Part shown: in pieces, positions 9,180-24,200 of the stretch | Position numbering within the stretch: the stretch's first letter is position 1 | How the letters are laid out: every line of letters starts with the position of its first letter | Assembly (NCBI GenBank): GCA_014898425.1 | Contig: RCSZ01000002.1 | Span: 1,364,001 to 1,428,000 of the forward strand | From: Botryotinia globosa | Taxonomy: Eukaryota > Ascomycota > Leotiomycetes > Helotiales > Sclerotiniaceae | Reading direction: 5' to 3' | Length of the DNA stretch: 64,000 nucleotides | Program-made: the position numbers and the translations under genes | Notes under the pieces: generated by a model | Seen by the model: the letters and a program-made list of their open reading frames with translations, nothing else | Database searches by the model: none | Told to the model about the DNA's origin: nothing

Positions 9180-12100
9180 TATATTCAAATAGATAATTAA
9201 TATCGGAAAAAAAGTCTATATAAAAATCTTCTTTCTTTCTTTTAAATAGAAAAAACATCAATCTATACCAAGTATAATTATATCTATTAAGTAATATAAT
9301 TGATGCTACAGATTCAGTATAATGAATTTACAGATATTATATTCTAGGACTTATAATTATAGTCAGTAAAGATCATAGTTATAGTTTGATAGTTCTATTT
9401 CTATTATTTAGTTATTTTGAATACAATATTTCATTTTTAATTAAAATTAGAACCTTATAAATCTTTTTAATTTATTTTCAGAAGTAGGGATAATAAAATC
9501 TGATATCGGGTGTGTTATTGTAAAAGTATATATTATTATTATCTTAATATTGAGATTACAGTTGTTAGTTAAACTTTTTAAAATTTCAAAAAAAAAAAAA
9601 AAAACGAATTCGCAAATTTAGAAATAAACTATATCAATTAACTAATATTATAATTACAAAAATCGTCTACAGTCTTATCAATATTATATATATATATCTA
9701 AATTCCTATTTAATATATCTTTAATAAATTAATATGTAAATTACTCGATAAATAAATTTGAGTTTATAATAAAATATATAATGTAAGAAATATGAGTAGA
9801 GATTTATTCTATAATAGATTGTTTTTATTATTTATTAATTAAATATAATTGTGAAGGTCAAATGTATAAGAAATAGGATGATAATAATAACTATATTATT
9901 AAGAACAAACTTCATTATTACAAATTGAATAGTTAATATCTGAAAATTATAGGAATACTTTAAATATGGTTTGGATAAGGTATTTTGGAATTTCAATAAT
10001 TTAATTAATAATTATTCAATATATATATAATTTATAAAGTTACAATGTCACTTTCGGAATTCGATACAATTATATTTGATTGTTAGAATAGGAAAGGTAA
10101 TAAAACTGATAATAAGTTTAATAAAATCATCAAATATAGAATTTCAAATATGGAGATTCTTAATGCAATTATATAAACCATATATACAATCTATATAGAT
10201 ATATTTTATATAGTTATAGATTCAGGCTAATTTTCCGAATTGTATATGTATTCCATATATATACATTCTATTCCTTTTGATTACTATGTCATTTTCCCAC
10301 CTTATTTTTAATAAAGTAATAAGTAGTTAGTAATCAAGGGATTATATTTTCCTTATTTATTAATATTTGTAGACTTGACCCAACCTTTATCTATACTTAG
10401 GCAAATTCTGATAAAAGGTATATATAACTAAATCTTGATTTTTATTATCTTAATTATTACTGTATTTCAAACCATTTATTCAATCTTTAGAAATATCTCA
10501 ATCACTTAATTACCTTTTAGCTCTATAATTCTCTAAAACACTCTAAATCTTCAATATAAAAGTTTTCATTATTATTTTGATAATCACTACACTTTCTACT
10601 ATTAAAATAGCTCAAATTGGATTTTGTCTCAATTAATATTTATTTATAGAATATATATTAACTATTAGAATTTCGTTAAAATCTAATTTAGAGTTAATTC
10701 TGATAAGGGAATTAGAAATTATTATTATTACAAAAGAGATAGTAAATCTTATATCATTCTACAATGTAAATTGCATCCTTTTTTAATCAACTTCTTATCC
10801 TTAATATTATTTATATACTAAACTTTTGAATCTCCAGGTTTATGCTATTTTGAGGAAATTGAAACAAATAATTGTACTTCGTCTTCCAGTAATCAATATT
10901 CTTACTAAAAAGTACTCACAAAGGAGTCTGTGTTTACAACATATAAAAGCTTGTATTAAAAAGATAAGTTCTTCTTTTATCAAATCTAATACATTAACTT
11001 TTTTACAAAAAAAGATTATTGAAATCCTTTTCATTTTACAAATAAACTCCATAGCCCTTAAAAGCTGAAGTTTCCTTTGAGTTATAGAAAATATAAACTT
11101 ATACTCTTTCTCCCTTTTTATATCTCACTCTTCCTCTTAGAAAATACATTTAATAGATTTAATATTGATAAACTATTATTTTCCTAACACTAAAATAAAC
11201 AATTATATAAATTTTTTGAAATAAATCTTTTATCTTAGAATTAGAAATAGAGTTATATAGAATTACTTAATCTATTATCAAAACAAATCGAACTTTTTCT
11301 AAAATATAAAATAAAAAATAGAATTTGAATAATATATTTACTACAAATAAGAATAATAATATATATAAATAACATTATACTATAGCTATTACAAGATCAT
11401 TTTTTCTATAATTCATATTCTCAAATTTTATAAATTATACCAATATACCTTATATTCTATTCCTCCTAATTTTATATTTTATAGTTAAAAACTCTAAGAT
11501 TGTATTCAATCTTATTATAATCAAATTTGGGCTATACAGTTAAAGTATCAGATTAGCCGAATTATTAAATAAACTTTTTACAATCTTTAAAAGAAAATAG
11601 CAAGTATTTTCTTTTTCAATAAAAAACATTTATTATTATCAAATTAATCTATAATCTACTATCACCAATTTATTGAATATTTACTATAAATATTAATAAT
11701 TCTTTAATATCTACTAATATTCTTATTGAATTATCTCTATTATTTATTTCAATTGATTCTTCAAAAGTTTAATTAATTTTATATTTTTGAAATATTATAA
11801 TAAATATAATAATATAACTTATAGTAAATTCAGATATATAAGAAATTCGAATATTTTTTCAATTATTTTATATATAATCTTGTTTTACAAATTATACATT
11901 CCTCTAATTCTAATTTTGAATTATTTGAATTATTCTTTAGCTTTTTCTTTTCAATCTCCTTTTCTAATTTTTCAATTGGATATTTATATAATTATTTTTA
12001 TAGCTTTTTTTCCTTAAACTTTTTATTTTATTTTATATATAATTTTAAATTCTTTTTAAATATTAAATATAAATTAACCTTATAATTTAATTCTTTTGCC

Positions 12101-13950
12101 TTTAATTCTTTTCTTTCGAATTTCAATTATTTTCTGAATATTAATAAATTGTTTTTTAAATAAAATTATCTCAATATTTTGAGATTCTATAAATCTAATT
12201 ATTCTTTTGATATATTAACAAGTTAATAATATAAAAGAATCATTATTTATTAAAATTAAATTAAAAATCTAATTTACTTATCTTAATTCTATCCCATTTA
12301 AAAAAGAATTTCAAAATATAAAAAAATCTAAACCTTAATTAATAATTCTTATTTATAAAATAAAAGATTATTAAAAAAAATTAAATAATAATATATTAAA
12401 TATTTTTTATAAAAAAAAATATCAAATCAATTTTTCTCTAATTAATTTTAATATTAAAAGAATTGAATATCTTTATTTTAATCTTTTGAAAAAATTCTAT
12501 CTATTTAATTCTTTAAATTTGCTTTATATCAATCCAAGAATATTAATCAATCTTTAAAGAATAATATCACTTTATTAATTTATATATTTTAATATTAAAA
12601 GGTTGAAGTAAATAAGAATAATAAGGAGATAGTATAAATAATTTAATATCTTTTTTATATAAAAAGTAATTAGATTATTTGTAATATAATTTGAATAATT
12701 GTTTATGATTAAAATCGAGATTGGTTATTTAATACTTTTTTAGATTTTGATTCAAAAAATTGTATATAGCTATTTTAATCTATAATTATTTGAGATTTAT
12801 TTATTTATATTAATAAAAAGCTATTAGTTTTGAGGTGTATTCTTTAGAATTTATATAAAATTTATATTCTGAGTTTTGAAAATAATTATAAATGATAGAG
12901 CCTTTTTAATTATATTAATATATTTAAATACAATTATCTATTTTTATTTGCTAGTTATAACTTTTTAATTCGATTTTTGAATAGAATTGATTATAATATA
13001 TATATTTTGAATATTTTTAATTCTAAATCTGATTTTGTTTATATTATATATATCATTTAATTTATATTTTCGTTTAATAAAATGTGTATAAAATATATCA
13101 AATTAAATCTGAATATTCTTTAAAACTGTTTCTTTAGTTTTATTAGATTTTAATTGATGTAAATAGTATTTTTTAAATTCTAAATATTGTTTTTGGAATT
13201 TATAGATCTATTTATAGTTTATAAATGGAATTTCTATTGAAATAAGATTTTAAAATAATACAATCTAAATATATTGAAAACGAATTTCATTAGTTATTAT
13301 TTTTATTAATATAAATATAATAAAGAATTTAGTAATAATAAGTTGTGAAATCTATTATACAAATTTTTTTTTTTGTATTTGAAAGAATTTAAGTTATTTT
13401 ATAAATTTGGAAATGTATTTTCTTTTTAGTTAATCTATCAACTAGAATAGATTTAGGGATTTCAAAATATTTTATAATTTTTTTAATTAATTTAAATTCT
13501 TTTAATTAAAATGAAATTATAGTTTTTTGAAGTTTTTCTTCAATTTGAATAAATATAGAAAATAATTAGATATGTATAATAAAGGTTATTATAATTTCAA
13601 ATTAATAAAAGATTAAAAGTATTTGAATTCTCTATATATTATATTATTAAGAGAAAATATTATAAAATTAGAAAGTTTGTTTTATTTATTTTATCTTTTT
13701 TTTTATTTTTTAAAAGTTTTATATTATTTCAAATTTTAATTTAATCCTATTCTATAATATATATTTCCAAGTATTTCTTTTTATAACAATTATTATTATA
13801 ATAATTACTTTACTTATTCATTTATTATCTAAAATAAATAAAATGAATCTTTATAGAAATTAATATTATAAAAATATCAATACAAATTTATTATTAAAAT
13901 AGAAAAATAATATAGTTATATTATTAATATTGATTTAGGAAAGAGTAAGT
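9180..13950. other. AT-rich RIP-degraded relic, elements not resolved
   Basis: From about 9180 the sequence becomes almost entirely A/T with TpA-rich runs and no credible gene. Open frames at 10826-11068 and 11787-12017 are low-complexity Ile/Leu/Lys-rich and look like chance products of base composition. A run of 16 A or more lies near 9588. The less degraded part around 10260-11060 hints at an old repeat, but no terminal repeats or protein motifs could be identified. Confidence 0.6.
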
Positions 13951-13960
13951 GATTTATTAT

Positions 13961-14690
13961 TTATTATTTGGAAATAAATATTTTAATATTAATATAATTA
14001 GTTGATATAATATTTAATAATAAAATAGAATATAAGTAATCTATTGTTTAAAAACAAATATTTTAATATTGATTCAAATAATTAATATAATATTGAATAA
14101 TGGAATAATATATAAATAATTTATTATTTGAAAACAAATATTTTGATATTAATTTAAATAATTAATATAATATTTGATAATGGAATAGTATAAAAATGAT
14201 TTATTGTTTAAGAATAAATATTTTAATAATATTTTAGATAGTTGATATAGTATTTGATAATGGAATAGAATATAAATAATCTATTACTTGAGAATAAATA
14301 TTTTGGTAATATTTTAAATAATTAATATAATATTTGATAATAGAATAGAATATAAATAATTTATTATTTGAAAACAAATACTTTGATATTATTTTGAATG
14401 ATTAATATAATATCTAATAATAAAATAGTTTGTAAATAATTTATTATTTGAGAATAAATATTTTAATAATATTTTAAATAATTAACATAGTATTTAATAA
14501 TGAAATAATTTGTAAATAATCTATTATTTGAAAACAAATATTTTAATATTATTTTAAATAATTGATATAATATTTAATAATAAAATAGTTTGTAAATAAT
14601 TTATCATTTGAAAACAAATATTTTAATATTATTCTAGATGATTAATTTGATATTAAATAATAGAATAATATATAAGTTGTTTTTAAATAA
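13961..14690. repeat. 80-base tandem repeat, about nine units
   Basis: A landmark (AAAACAAATA or variants GAAATAAATA, AGAATAAATA) occurs at 13971, 14051, 14131, 14211, 14291, 14371, 14451, 14531 and 14611, exactly 80 bases apart each time. Units contain an ATTTTAAATAATTAATATAA-like block and a TAATGGAATAG-like block. They differ only by scattered A/G and C/T substitutions; no indel is seen. This fits one amplification followed by point mutation of the RIP kind. Confidence 0.9.
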
Positions 14691-17280
14691 ATATAAATAA
14701 TATATTAATCAATTTTAAAAAATAATAAATTTTTAATTAATAAAAATCTAGAAATAAATAAAGTATTAATCTATTATATAAAATTATTTTTAATTTATTG
14801 GAGAGTTTAAATTTAACCAAATTCAATAGAAATTTTTAGTTTTTAATTAAATTAAATTTTTCAAAATTTAAAGATATTTCAATATAATGAAATAATGATT
14901 CTATTATTTAAAATATTAAAATGAAGAATATATAAATACTTTATTCCATATAATATTCATTATTTTTTATTATTCCGATATAATATTTATATATAATAAT
15001 TAATATAATTATATTATATTATAGTATTTATATATAAGGAATATAATTGTATAGAGTATTATTGAATGAAGATATTATTCTAAGAATTATTTGAATTTTT
15101 ATTTATAGTAAATTATTAAATTCTATATTGATAAATAAGGAATATTATTTTAATTTTAAATTAAGAATTATATGATGGATATATAATAATGTATAGAGTT
15201 ATAATTGTTGATATAATATTGGGTTGATGGGTGGGGTAAAGATTGAAATATTCTTTACAAATAATAAGAATAAATTATTGAAGTTTAGTTTTTGATATAT
15301 ATTAATATATTATAATTTATTATAATTTGAAATAATTAATTTTTTATAATTCAAATGGAGTGCAGATATATTATATTAAATTTAAATATTTGGCTTTTAT
15401 TATGGTATTTTAGAATCTTAATAAATTAATTATTTGATTGGTTATATTTTCGATTATTAATAAATTAATAAATGGTTGTAATAAAAATAAATAGTGGGAT
15501 AATTATTTCAATTAAATTTTAAATGATTGTATGATCTAATCAATCTATAAGTAATTATTGATTTTAAATAATTGGTTTATTATAATCTTTTCGAATTATT
15601 GTTAATTTATATTTTAGAAATAAAAAAATGTTTGCTTTAATAATTAATTTAGGAATTTGATGGAGGATTAGTTTTTCAAATTTATTTTTTATATTTTTAA
15701 AATCCAAGTAAATCGAAAGTTTTGATTTATTTATCAAAAAGAATTTGATTTATATTAATATAATATATTGTATTTATAAAAATAAATGAATAATAATTCT
15801 AATATTTTTTTTGATTATATTTATCAAGAGTATTAATTATAATTATTATATTATAAAATTTCTAAAAATCAATTTATATTATTTTTAATAATTGTAAGAT
15901 AAGTGTATTGAATTAATATTTCAAAACTTTTTTAGAGATTTTTGATTCAATTTTGATTGTATATTAAATATATAATATTAAAAAAAATAGTTTTTGAATA
16001 AATTGAATAACAATTGTTGTAAAAAATATTTCTGTATAATTATAATTATCTTTATTTTTTTTTAAAAAAAACTAATATTGAACTTTTCTTTATTAATAAA
16101 GTTTTGGGTTATGATATAGGAGATTATATATTTGCTAGTATTTGTTATATCATTTAGTTAGAATATATATTTACTATTTTAATTATTAGCTTAATTATAT
16201 ATTTATTAAAGAAATTCTATTTATATATTTTGATAATATTAAATATTATATTTTTTATTATGGAAATCAAATATAATATTTTTAATAAATTGTAATTTAT
16301 TAGATATGATTTTTAATAAATATTAAGAATTTATATTTTATAAATATTATTATTAACTTTTATTATTTGAAATACAAACAAAATTTTATATTATTAATTG
16401 ATTTGAAAATTAAGAAATATATTAACCTTATAATTTCCGAATTTCTTTATAAAATTATTCTCCTTTTTATTTTTGAAAGGCTATTCTAAAATATATATTC
16501 TAAAATATATATTCTATAATAATTTATTAAATTTTTTTTTTAAATTTAAAATTTGTTTTTAATTAAATTAATTATTTTTAGCAATCCTTGATTTCTTTAT
16601 ATAAACTCTAGGAATATTAAAATCTTATATTATTTGACTTATTGTATAATCTGAAAATATTTATTATTTTTATTGTAATAAAGTAAATAAAGAAAGTATA
16701 TAATTAATATCTTTATTTGTATAGCTAAAATTCGATTTAGAATAAGATTATATATATGGTTAGAGATTAAAATTAAATCTATAATCTTAATATTTGGATT
16801 TTGAGTAACCAGATTTTCAAGGTTATAAAAATTATATTTCTAATATTTTCAGAATTGTTATAATAATAAAATATTATTGATTCTAAATCTTTTTTTTTAT
16901 TAGAGATTTTTTGTAGATATAATAATGATATATAGAATAAAAAATATTGTTATAATCTATAAAAATATAATATAATCTATAAGATCTAAACTCTATTCAA
17001 GGTTTCTAATAAATTTAAATATAAATAATTATTATAAATTATGATTAATCAATTGAAATCAAATTTTAAAATACTATAATATTAATAATAAAAACTTTAA
17101 AGTATAGTTTATAAAATATTAATATTATAAAAAAAAAAAGTTCAAAATATTTATTTTTAATAGAGGAATTATTTAAAAAATATTAGAATATTAGAGACTA
17201 TTTAATTCGATAAGGTTTAGTATTTCTTTGCAATATTAATTGATTTTTAAAATAATATTAGTATTAATTATATATTATAT
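14691..17280. other. AT-rich relic left of the copia nest
   Basis: No gene or intact repeat boundary was found. The left part of outer B, including its reverse transcriptase/RNase H half and its left LTR, was expected here from symmetry with inner B but could not be recognised by eye. It may be deleted, replaced by another insertion, or too degraded. Confidence 0.45.
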
Positions 17281-17579
17281 ATTTTTAATTATTAATATCA
17301 ATCTCCTTTTTCCTAGATTCCTTATATATAATTAATTCCTTAAGATTAATAATAAAGCAATTAGAATATTGATTTTGAATATAAATTTAAATCTGAAATA
17401 TAACTATTTATAGAAAAAATATTGATATAAATATTCGATTGTTTTTGGATAAATTTAAAAGAGATTTCTTAGGATTTGTAATATATTTAATTGATATATT
17501 AAAAACAAATAATTTAATTTTACTAGATTTTAGCAAAATTACTTTATATCTATTGAAATGATTTGAAATATAATTGTTT

Positions 17580-17680
17580 TAATTGATTTAATTGATTTAA
17601 TCAATTTAGTCAATTTGATTAGTTTGATCAATTTAATTAATTTGATTAATTTGATTAATTTAATTGATTCGATAATAAGG
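17580..17680. repeat. TTTGATTAA-type short repeat in outer B
   Basis: About ten degenerate 8-9 base units (TTTAATTGA, TTTGATTAA, TTTAATCAA). An inverted, longer version is at 31410-31560 in inner B. It lies between the integrase and reverse transcriptase parts of the copia frame and probably encodes a low-complexity Asn/Leu/Ile/Gln linker. Confidence 0.75.
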
Positions 17681-20126
17681 CTTTATTAATATAGATCTGA
17701 ATTTTATAGGTTTATAAGATAGACTAAGTATATATATCTTATTGTTTATATTGAGGAATAGAAAAGATTCTTTTCATTTTTTAAAGTAATATTATTACTT
17801 TTTCTTTAGATTAATATATTACTATTTGATAATAAATTATAGAGTATAATGATTGAAGGTTTATTATATATATTTATAGCTTTCTATATTTTTATAAAAT
17901 TATAAATTTTATAAATCTCTATTATAGTTTTTGAGATTGTTATTATTCATTGCAAAATATTGATATTAAAAGATTATCCTTAATAAAACAAAGGAAAGTA
18001 TTGAAAACAAATAGAATAAATATTAATCCATTTGGTTTTGTAATAGCTTTTATAGTTATTTAGAATATAGAAGTTTTTTTAATATTCAAATTATAAGTTT
18101 TTTTTATAAATAATCTTATAAGATCTATATAATAGTATATAAATCTCTTAATAATATTAATCAAATAATAAATTTCTATAAGAATTATTTTTATTTGAAT
18201 AATTATTAAACCAATATATTATTAAAACTTTTTTCTAATAAAATTGATATTTATATTATAAATAATATATTTTGATAGATTAATATATATATTAATCTAG
18301 TATTTATAAAATTTATTTTATATATATTTTGCAATTATATTGTTTAATTATCGAATAGTTTGAAAATATATGATTTCATTAATAATATATAGAATAAGAT
18401 TATTATTAATATAGAAAATATTAATAAATATTATATAATTGAATTCGAAGTTTTTATTAAATAAAGAAAACTTAAATCTATTTAATGATTTATTATAAAT
18501 CTAATAATAATAATAAAACTTTGTAAATTATTTAATTATTTCAAAATCTTTATTGTATTTAAAGTATTTGAATATTTTATAGAATTTATAGGTAAATAAA
18601 TATTTAAATTAATAATAAATTTATTATAATTTGATTTCAATAAGATAGTATTTATTATTATTAATAAAATAATTGATTATATTCTGAATATTAATATTTT
18701 ATAATAAAAATATATAATCAAATTTTTGATATACAAATTGAATATTTTTAAATATAATAATAATATTTTTAAAATTGTTTTATTTGAATCTAAATCTATT
18801 TATATTTATTAAATAAAATAAAAATAGAATATTGATTTTTATTATATTTTATTCTATATTTTTGAATAAAATCTTTATATAAAATAAATTAATAAAGAAT
18901 ATTGTTCTAATATTAAATTAAATTATTATCTAATTAGTAATAGTTTTATTACATTTAATATTCTCAATTTTCTTTTATATTAGATATTGATTATATTCAA
19001 TAATTGATTTCTTAATTATTTCTATATTAATTATAATATTAAAAAACTTATTATTATTATATTATTTAATATTTATAATAAAAACTTCAATTATTAATAT
19101 ATAAGTACTTATAATATTATTAAGGATAATTATAATTAATAAATTATTATAAGTATTTATTGATAAAAAAAATATTCTAAAAATCTCTTTAGAATTATCT
19201 ATATTGATAAAGTATTAATTAATAGAATAATTATTATTATTATTATTATTTTGATTATTCTCTTATTCGAAATCAATTAAAAACTGATTGTATTATTTTA
19301 TAAAGTTTTTATTATTGAATTTGTTATATTTGATATAATAATTTGTTTTAAATGAATTTTTCTCTTTTTGAGTATATTTGTAGTATTTATAATCTTTCTT
19401 TTTATAATTAAAGAAATAATAATTATCTTTGCTTTTATTGAGTAATATAAAAAAGGGTTATTTATTGATATATTTATTATAGGGTTTTCGAAAACAAAAA
19501 TTCGAAGATTTATTATTATAAAAATATCGATTTATAAGAAATGTTTCAATTGTAATTTATTTTGGAAATATTTTTCGATAAGAATTGATTGTTTATTTAA
19601 TCTGATTAATCAGATTCGAAATATTTAAATAAAAATTGTATATTATAAAATAATATTCCGAAATATTATTATATATAGATAAGATTTTGATATAATATAA
19701 TTAGGAATTATATATAATTAAAGGAATTATATATTAAAAAAAATATAAATCTATAATTATTATATTAAATATCTTTTGAAAAGCTATATTAAAATTTCTT
19801 TTGATATAGACTTTAAAAAAAATATTATTCTATTTGAAAAATATATTTCGTTAATATTTAAATCCTTTGAAATTGTTGATTGTTATAATATATAATCTTT
19901 AAAATATATTAGAAAATCGGCTTAAATTTATTTAATAATATTCTCTAATTATATTTGAAAATATAATTAGAAAAATCATTATTATTATTTTAAATAATAT
20001 AAATACTTTACAATAATATTTCTTAAATATATTAATCTTTAAATCAAAAAAATTATTAATACACTTATATTTATTATTATTTTTATAAATCTTTGAAAAA
20101 TCAATAAAATAATAACTCTCATTATA

Positions 20127-21015
20127 TTAATCGATATTATAATCTTCCCTATAATTAATATAATTGAAATTATTACTATCTCTACTATCTCTATTATTAC
20201 TTTCACTATTCCTATTATTTTCATTATTTTTATTTCTATTATTATTCCGATTGTTATTATTAAAATTATTTGAATTATTATTATTATTATTAAATAATCC
20301 TTTACGAATATTTAGATTCTCTATAACTTTATTAGATTTTAACAAAACTATATAATTATTTAACTTATTATTTAAAGATTTATTAGAAATATTAATAATA
20401 TATTTGTTTTAAAGAAATCTAATAGAAAAATTAGTTTATATATTAAATATAAATAATTATATTTCGATCTAATATTCCTTAAATTATTCTATAATTTAAT
20501 TATAATATTTCTTATATAAAAACATTTTTAAAAGAATATTTTTAATATTTTTTTTAAAATCAATATATATTTTATAATATTACAAAATCTTATAAAAGCT
20601 ATATAATATAAGTTTTTTAATATCCTTAAAAATAAGATTGAATAATATTAAAATTATATATAATTATTTCCTAAAAACAATATATTAATAATCTTTATAT
20701 TTGAATATATAATTGTTTTATAAGAAAAATAATTATTAATATAATATTTAATTATATTTCTAAATATAAATTTTTTAAAGAATTATTTAATTATAAAAAG
20801 ATTTTTTTAAAAAAAATAATTCCAAAGTTTCTTTTTGAATTTTGTATTTTTTAAATTCTTTTTTTTTCAAAACTATATTTTTCTTTATAAAAGAATGATG
20901 AGAGATATTTATTATATTATTGTAATTGAATAAAGGATTATATAGTGGATTTATATTAATAGTGTTTTGATAGCCTTTTGTAATTTGAGAAGTAGTCTGT
21001 TTGGGTTTAGGTTGA
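20127..21015 (-). pseudogene. Gag fragment of outer copia element B
   Basis: Read on the minus strand from the insertion junction, the frame begins QPDQPKPKQTTSQ, continues to about 20787, and after RIP damage resumes with an Asn-rich low-complexity tract (20345-20127) ending NYREDYNID. The same order appears on the plus strand of inner B. The first ATG of this gag lies on the other side of inner B at about 33730. The segment close to the junction (20940-21020) is hardly mutated, while the rest is full of stops. Confidence 0.65.
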
Positions 21016-21018
21016 TCG

Positions 21019-21023
21019 GGTTG
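21019..21023. other. Target site duplication of inner B (GGTTG), left
   Basis: GGTTG directly precedes the left LTR of inner B and is repeated right after its right LTR at 33626-33630. A 5-base duplication is typical for LTR retrotransposons. It shows that inner B jumped into the gag gene of outer B. Confidence 0.9.
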
Positions 21024-21258
21024 TATGTGAACAAGGGAATTCACACATAGGGAATTCACTTCAAGGAAATGACCCCAATATAAAGGCTACTGTATTGAAA
21101 GGATTAAGCGAATACGAAAAAGACTAGCTCTTTCAATAATACCTATATAAAACCTACTACTTTCCCACCTAGCTAGCTCTTTAAATAAAATATAATAAAA
21201 CATATAAAACCTATATATTTATGGGTATTACATCTTTCATATCCTTCTCAAATCAATA
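21024..21258 (+). repeat. Inner B 5' LTR
   Basis: A 235-base terminal repeat. It contains AAGGGAATTCAC and AGGGAATTCACTT blocks, TATAAAACCTACTACTTTCC and GCTAGCTCTTTAAA, and ends CAAATCAATA (from CGAACCAACA). The first 100 bases are well preserved compared with the matching LTR at 33391. Confidence 0.9.
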
Positions 21259-24200
21259 TTAATTAGTAATATTACAAATTTAAAAACTAATTATTCGAAA
21301 AACCAAACCCTTTTTCTTACTTTTACTTTTTTATTTTCATTATATATAATACCAATTTTAGAAAAGCCGGCAAATAATTTGATTAATCTAAATCTAAATA
21401 GATTATTTCTTAGAGTATAGGAGATTACTAAAACACTATTAATATAAATCTGCTAAATAATTCTTTATTTGATTATAATAATATAATAAATACCTTTTGT
21501 TATTTTTTTATAAAGAAAAATGTAATTTTGAAAAAAGAGAATCCAAAAGATATAAAATTCAAAAAGAAACCCTGGAATTATTTCTTTTCAAAAAACCTTT
21601 TTGTAATCAAATAATTCTTTAAAGGATTTATATTTAAAAGTGTAATCAAATATTATATTAATAATTCTTTTCTTTATAAAACAATTGTATATTCAAATGC
21701 AAAGATTACTAATATATTCCTTTAAAAGATAATTATATATAATTTCAATATTATTTAATATTATTTTTTTAGAGATATTGAAAAATTAATATTATATAGT
21801 TTTCATAAGGTTTTATAATATTATAAAATATATATTGATTTCAATCAAAATATCGAAAATATTTTTTTAGAAATGTTTTTATACAAGAAATATTATAATT
21901 AGATTATAAAACAATTTAGAAAATATTAAGCTAAAATACAATCATTTGTATTCAATATATAAACCAATCTCCCTATCGAATTCTTTTAAAACAAATATAT
22001 TATTAATATTTTTAATAGATTTTCAAATAATAAGCTAAATAATCAAATAATTTTATTAAAATCTAATAAAGTTATAGAAAATCTAAATATTTGTAGAGAA
22101 CTATTTAATAATAATAATAATAATTCGGATAATTTTGATAATAATAATCAAAATAATAATAAAAATGAAAATAATAGAAATAATAAAAATAATAGAAATA
22201 ATAAAAATAATAGAAATAATAGAAATAATAAAAATAATAAAAATAATAAAAATAATAGAAATAATACAAATAATAGAAATAATAGAAATAATAATAAAAG
22301 AAATAGAAATAATAATAATTTCAATTATATCAATTATAAAAAAGATTATAATATTGATTAATACAATCAAAGTCATTATCTCATCAATCTTTTAAAGATC
22401 TATAGGAATAATAACAAATATAAAAATATTAATAACTCTTTTGATTTAAAGATTAATATATTTGAGAAATATTATTATAAAGTATTTATATTATTCGAAA
22501 TAATAATAATAATCTTTCTAATTATATTTTTAAATATAGCTAAAAAATATTATTAAACAAATCTAAATCAATTTCCTAATATATTTTAAAGATTATATAT
22601 TATAATAATCAATAATTTCAAAGGATTTGAATATCAATAAAATATATTCCTTAAACAAAATAATATTTCTTTCAAAATCTATATCAAAAAAAATCTCGAT
22701 ATAAATCTTTAGAAGATATTTAATATAATAATTATAGATTTGCATTTTCTTCAATATATAATTCCTTTAATTATATACAATTTCTAATTATATTATATCA
22801 AGATTTTATTTATATATAATAGTATTCTAGAATATTATTTTATAATATATAATCTTTATTTAAATATTTTAGATTTGATTAATCAGATTAAATAAATAAT
22901 TGATTCTTATTAAAAAATATTTCTAAAATAAATTATAATTAAGATATTTTTTATAAATTGATATTTCTATAATAATAAATCTTTGAATTTTTTTTTTCAA
23001 AAACTTTATAATAAATATATTAATACCCAATTATTTTTTGTATTATTTAATAAAAACAAGAATAATTATTATTTTCCTAATTATAAAAAGAAAGATTATA
23101 AATATTATAAATATATCTAAAAAAAAAGAAAAGTTTATTTAAAATAAACTATTATATTAAATATAATATACTCAATAATAAAAGTTTTATAAAATAATAT
23201 AATCAATTTCTAATAGATTTCGAATAAGATAATAATTAGGAAGATAATAGTGATAATAATTATTCTATTAATTAATATTTTATTAATATAAATAATTCTA
23301 AGGAAATCTTTAGAATATTCTTTATATTAATAGATACTTATAATAATCTATTAATAATAATTACTCTTAATAATATTATAAGAATTTATATATTAATAAC
23401 TGAAATATTTATTATAAATATTGAATGATATAATAATAATAAGTTTTTTAATATTATAATTGATATAGAAATAATCAAAAAATTAATTATTAGATATAAT
23501 CAATATCTAATATAAAAGAAAATTAAGAATATTAAATATAATAAAACTATTATAAACTAAATAATAATTCATTTCAATATTAGAATAACTTTCTTTATTA
23601 GTTTATTCTATATAAAACTTTTATTTAAAAATATAAAATAGAATATAATAAAAGTCAATATTCTATTTTTATTTTATTTGGTGAATATAAATAGATTAAA
23701 ATTCAAATATAATAATTTTGAAGATATTATTATTATATTTAAAAGTATTTATTTTATATATTAAAGATTCAATTATATATTTTTATTATAGAATATTAAT
23801 ATTTAAAATATAATTGATTATTTTATTGATAATAAAGAATATTATTTTATCAAAATCGAATTATAACAAATTTATTATTAATTTAGATATTTGTTTATTT
23901 ATAAACTCTATAAAATATTCAAATACTTTGAATATAATAAGGATTTTAAGATAATTAAATAATTTACAAAGTTTTATTATTATTATTAGATTTATAACAA
24001 ATTATCAAATAGATTTAAGTTTTCTTTATTTAATAAAAACTTTGAATTTAATTAAATAATATTTATCAATATTTTCTATATCAATAACAATTCCATTCTA
24101 TATATTATTAATAAAACTATATATTTTCAAATTACTCAATAATTAAATAATATAATTATAAAACATATATAGAATAAACTCTATAAATACTAAATCAATA

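Larger units (their letters stand above)
17280..21023 (-). mobile_element. Outer Ty1/copia-type element (B), left segment
   Basis: Minus-strand copy of the B family. It is the inverted counterpart of inner B: the Asn-rich gag tract (20127-20345), the frames at 20787-21015, the region near 17950-18030, the 25-base palindrome at 17516-17540 and the TTTGATTAA-rich run (17580-17680) all have inverted partners at 22.1 kb, 21.4-21.6 kb, 24.4 kb, 31583-31607 and 31410-31560. Inner B inserted into its gag at target CAACC (plus strand GGTTG, 21019-21023). Its 5' end and LTR continue at 33626-34046. Homology is lost left of about 17280. Confidence 0.75.

Noticed and set aside
10826..12017. Open frames 10826-11068 and 11787-12017
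   Set aside because: Low-complexity Ile/Leu/Lys composition expected from AT-rich DNA; no motif and no supporting context.
13961..14690. CRISPR-like array
   Set aside because: The 80-base units are contiguous with no spacers, in a eukaryotic context.
20039..20355. Ile/Leu-rich frames resembling membrane proteins
   Set aside because: Antisense or off-register readings of the Asn-rich gag tract of outer B.
22101..22395. Ile-rich open frames on both strands
   Set aside because: They are the Asn-rich gag tract (AAT/AAA/AGA repeats) of inner B read in the wrong register or strand.
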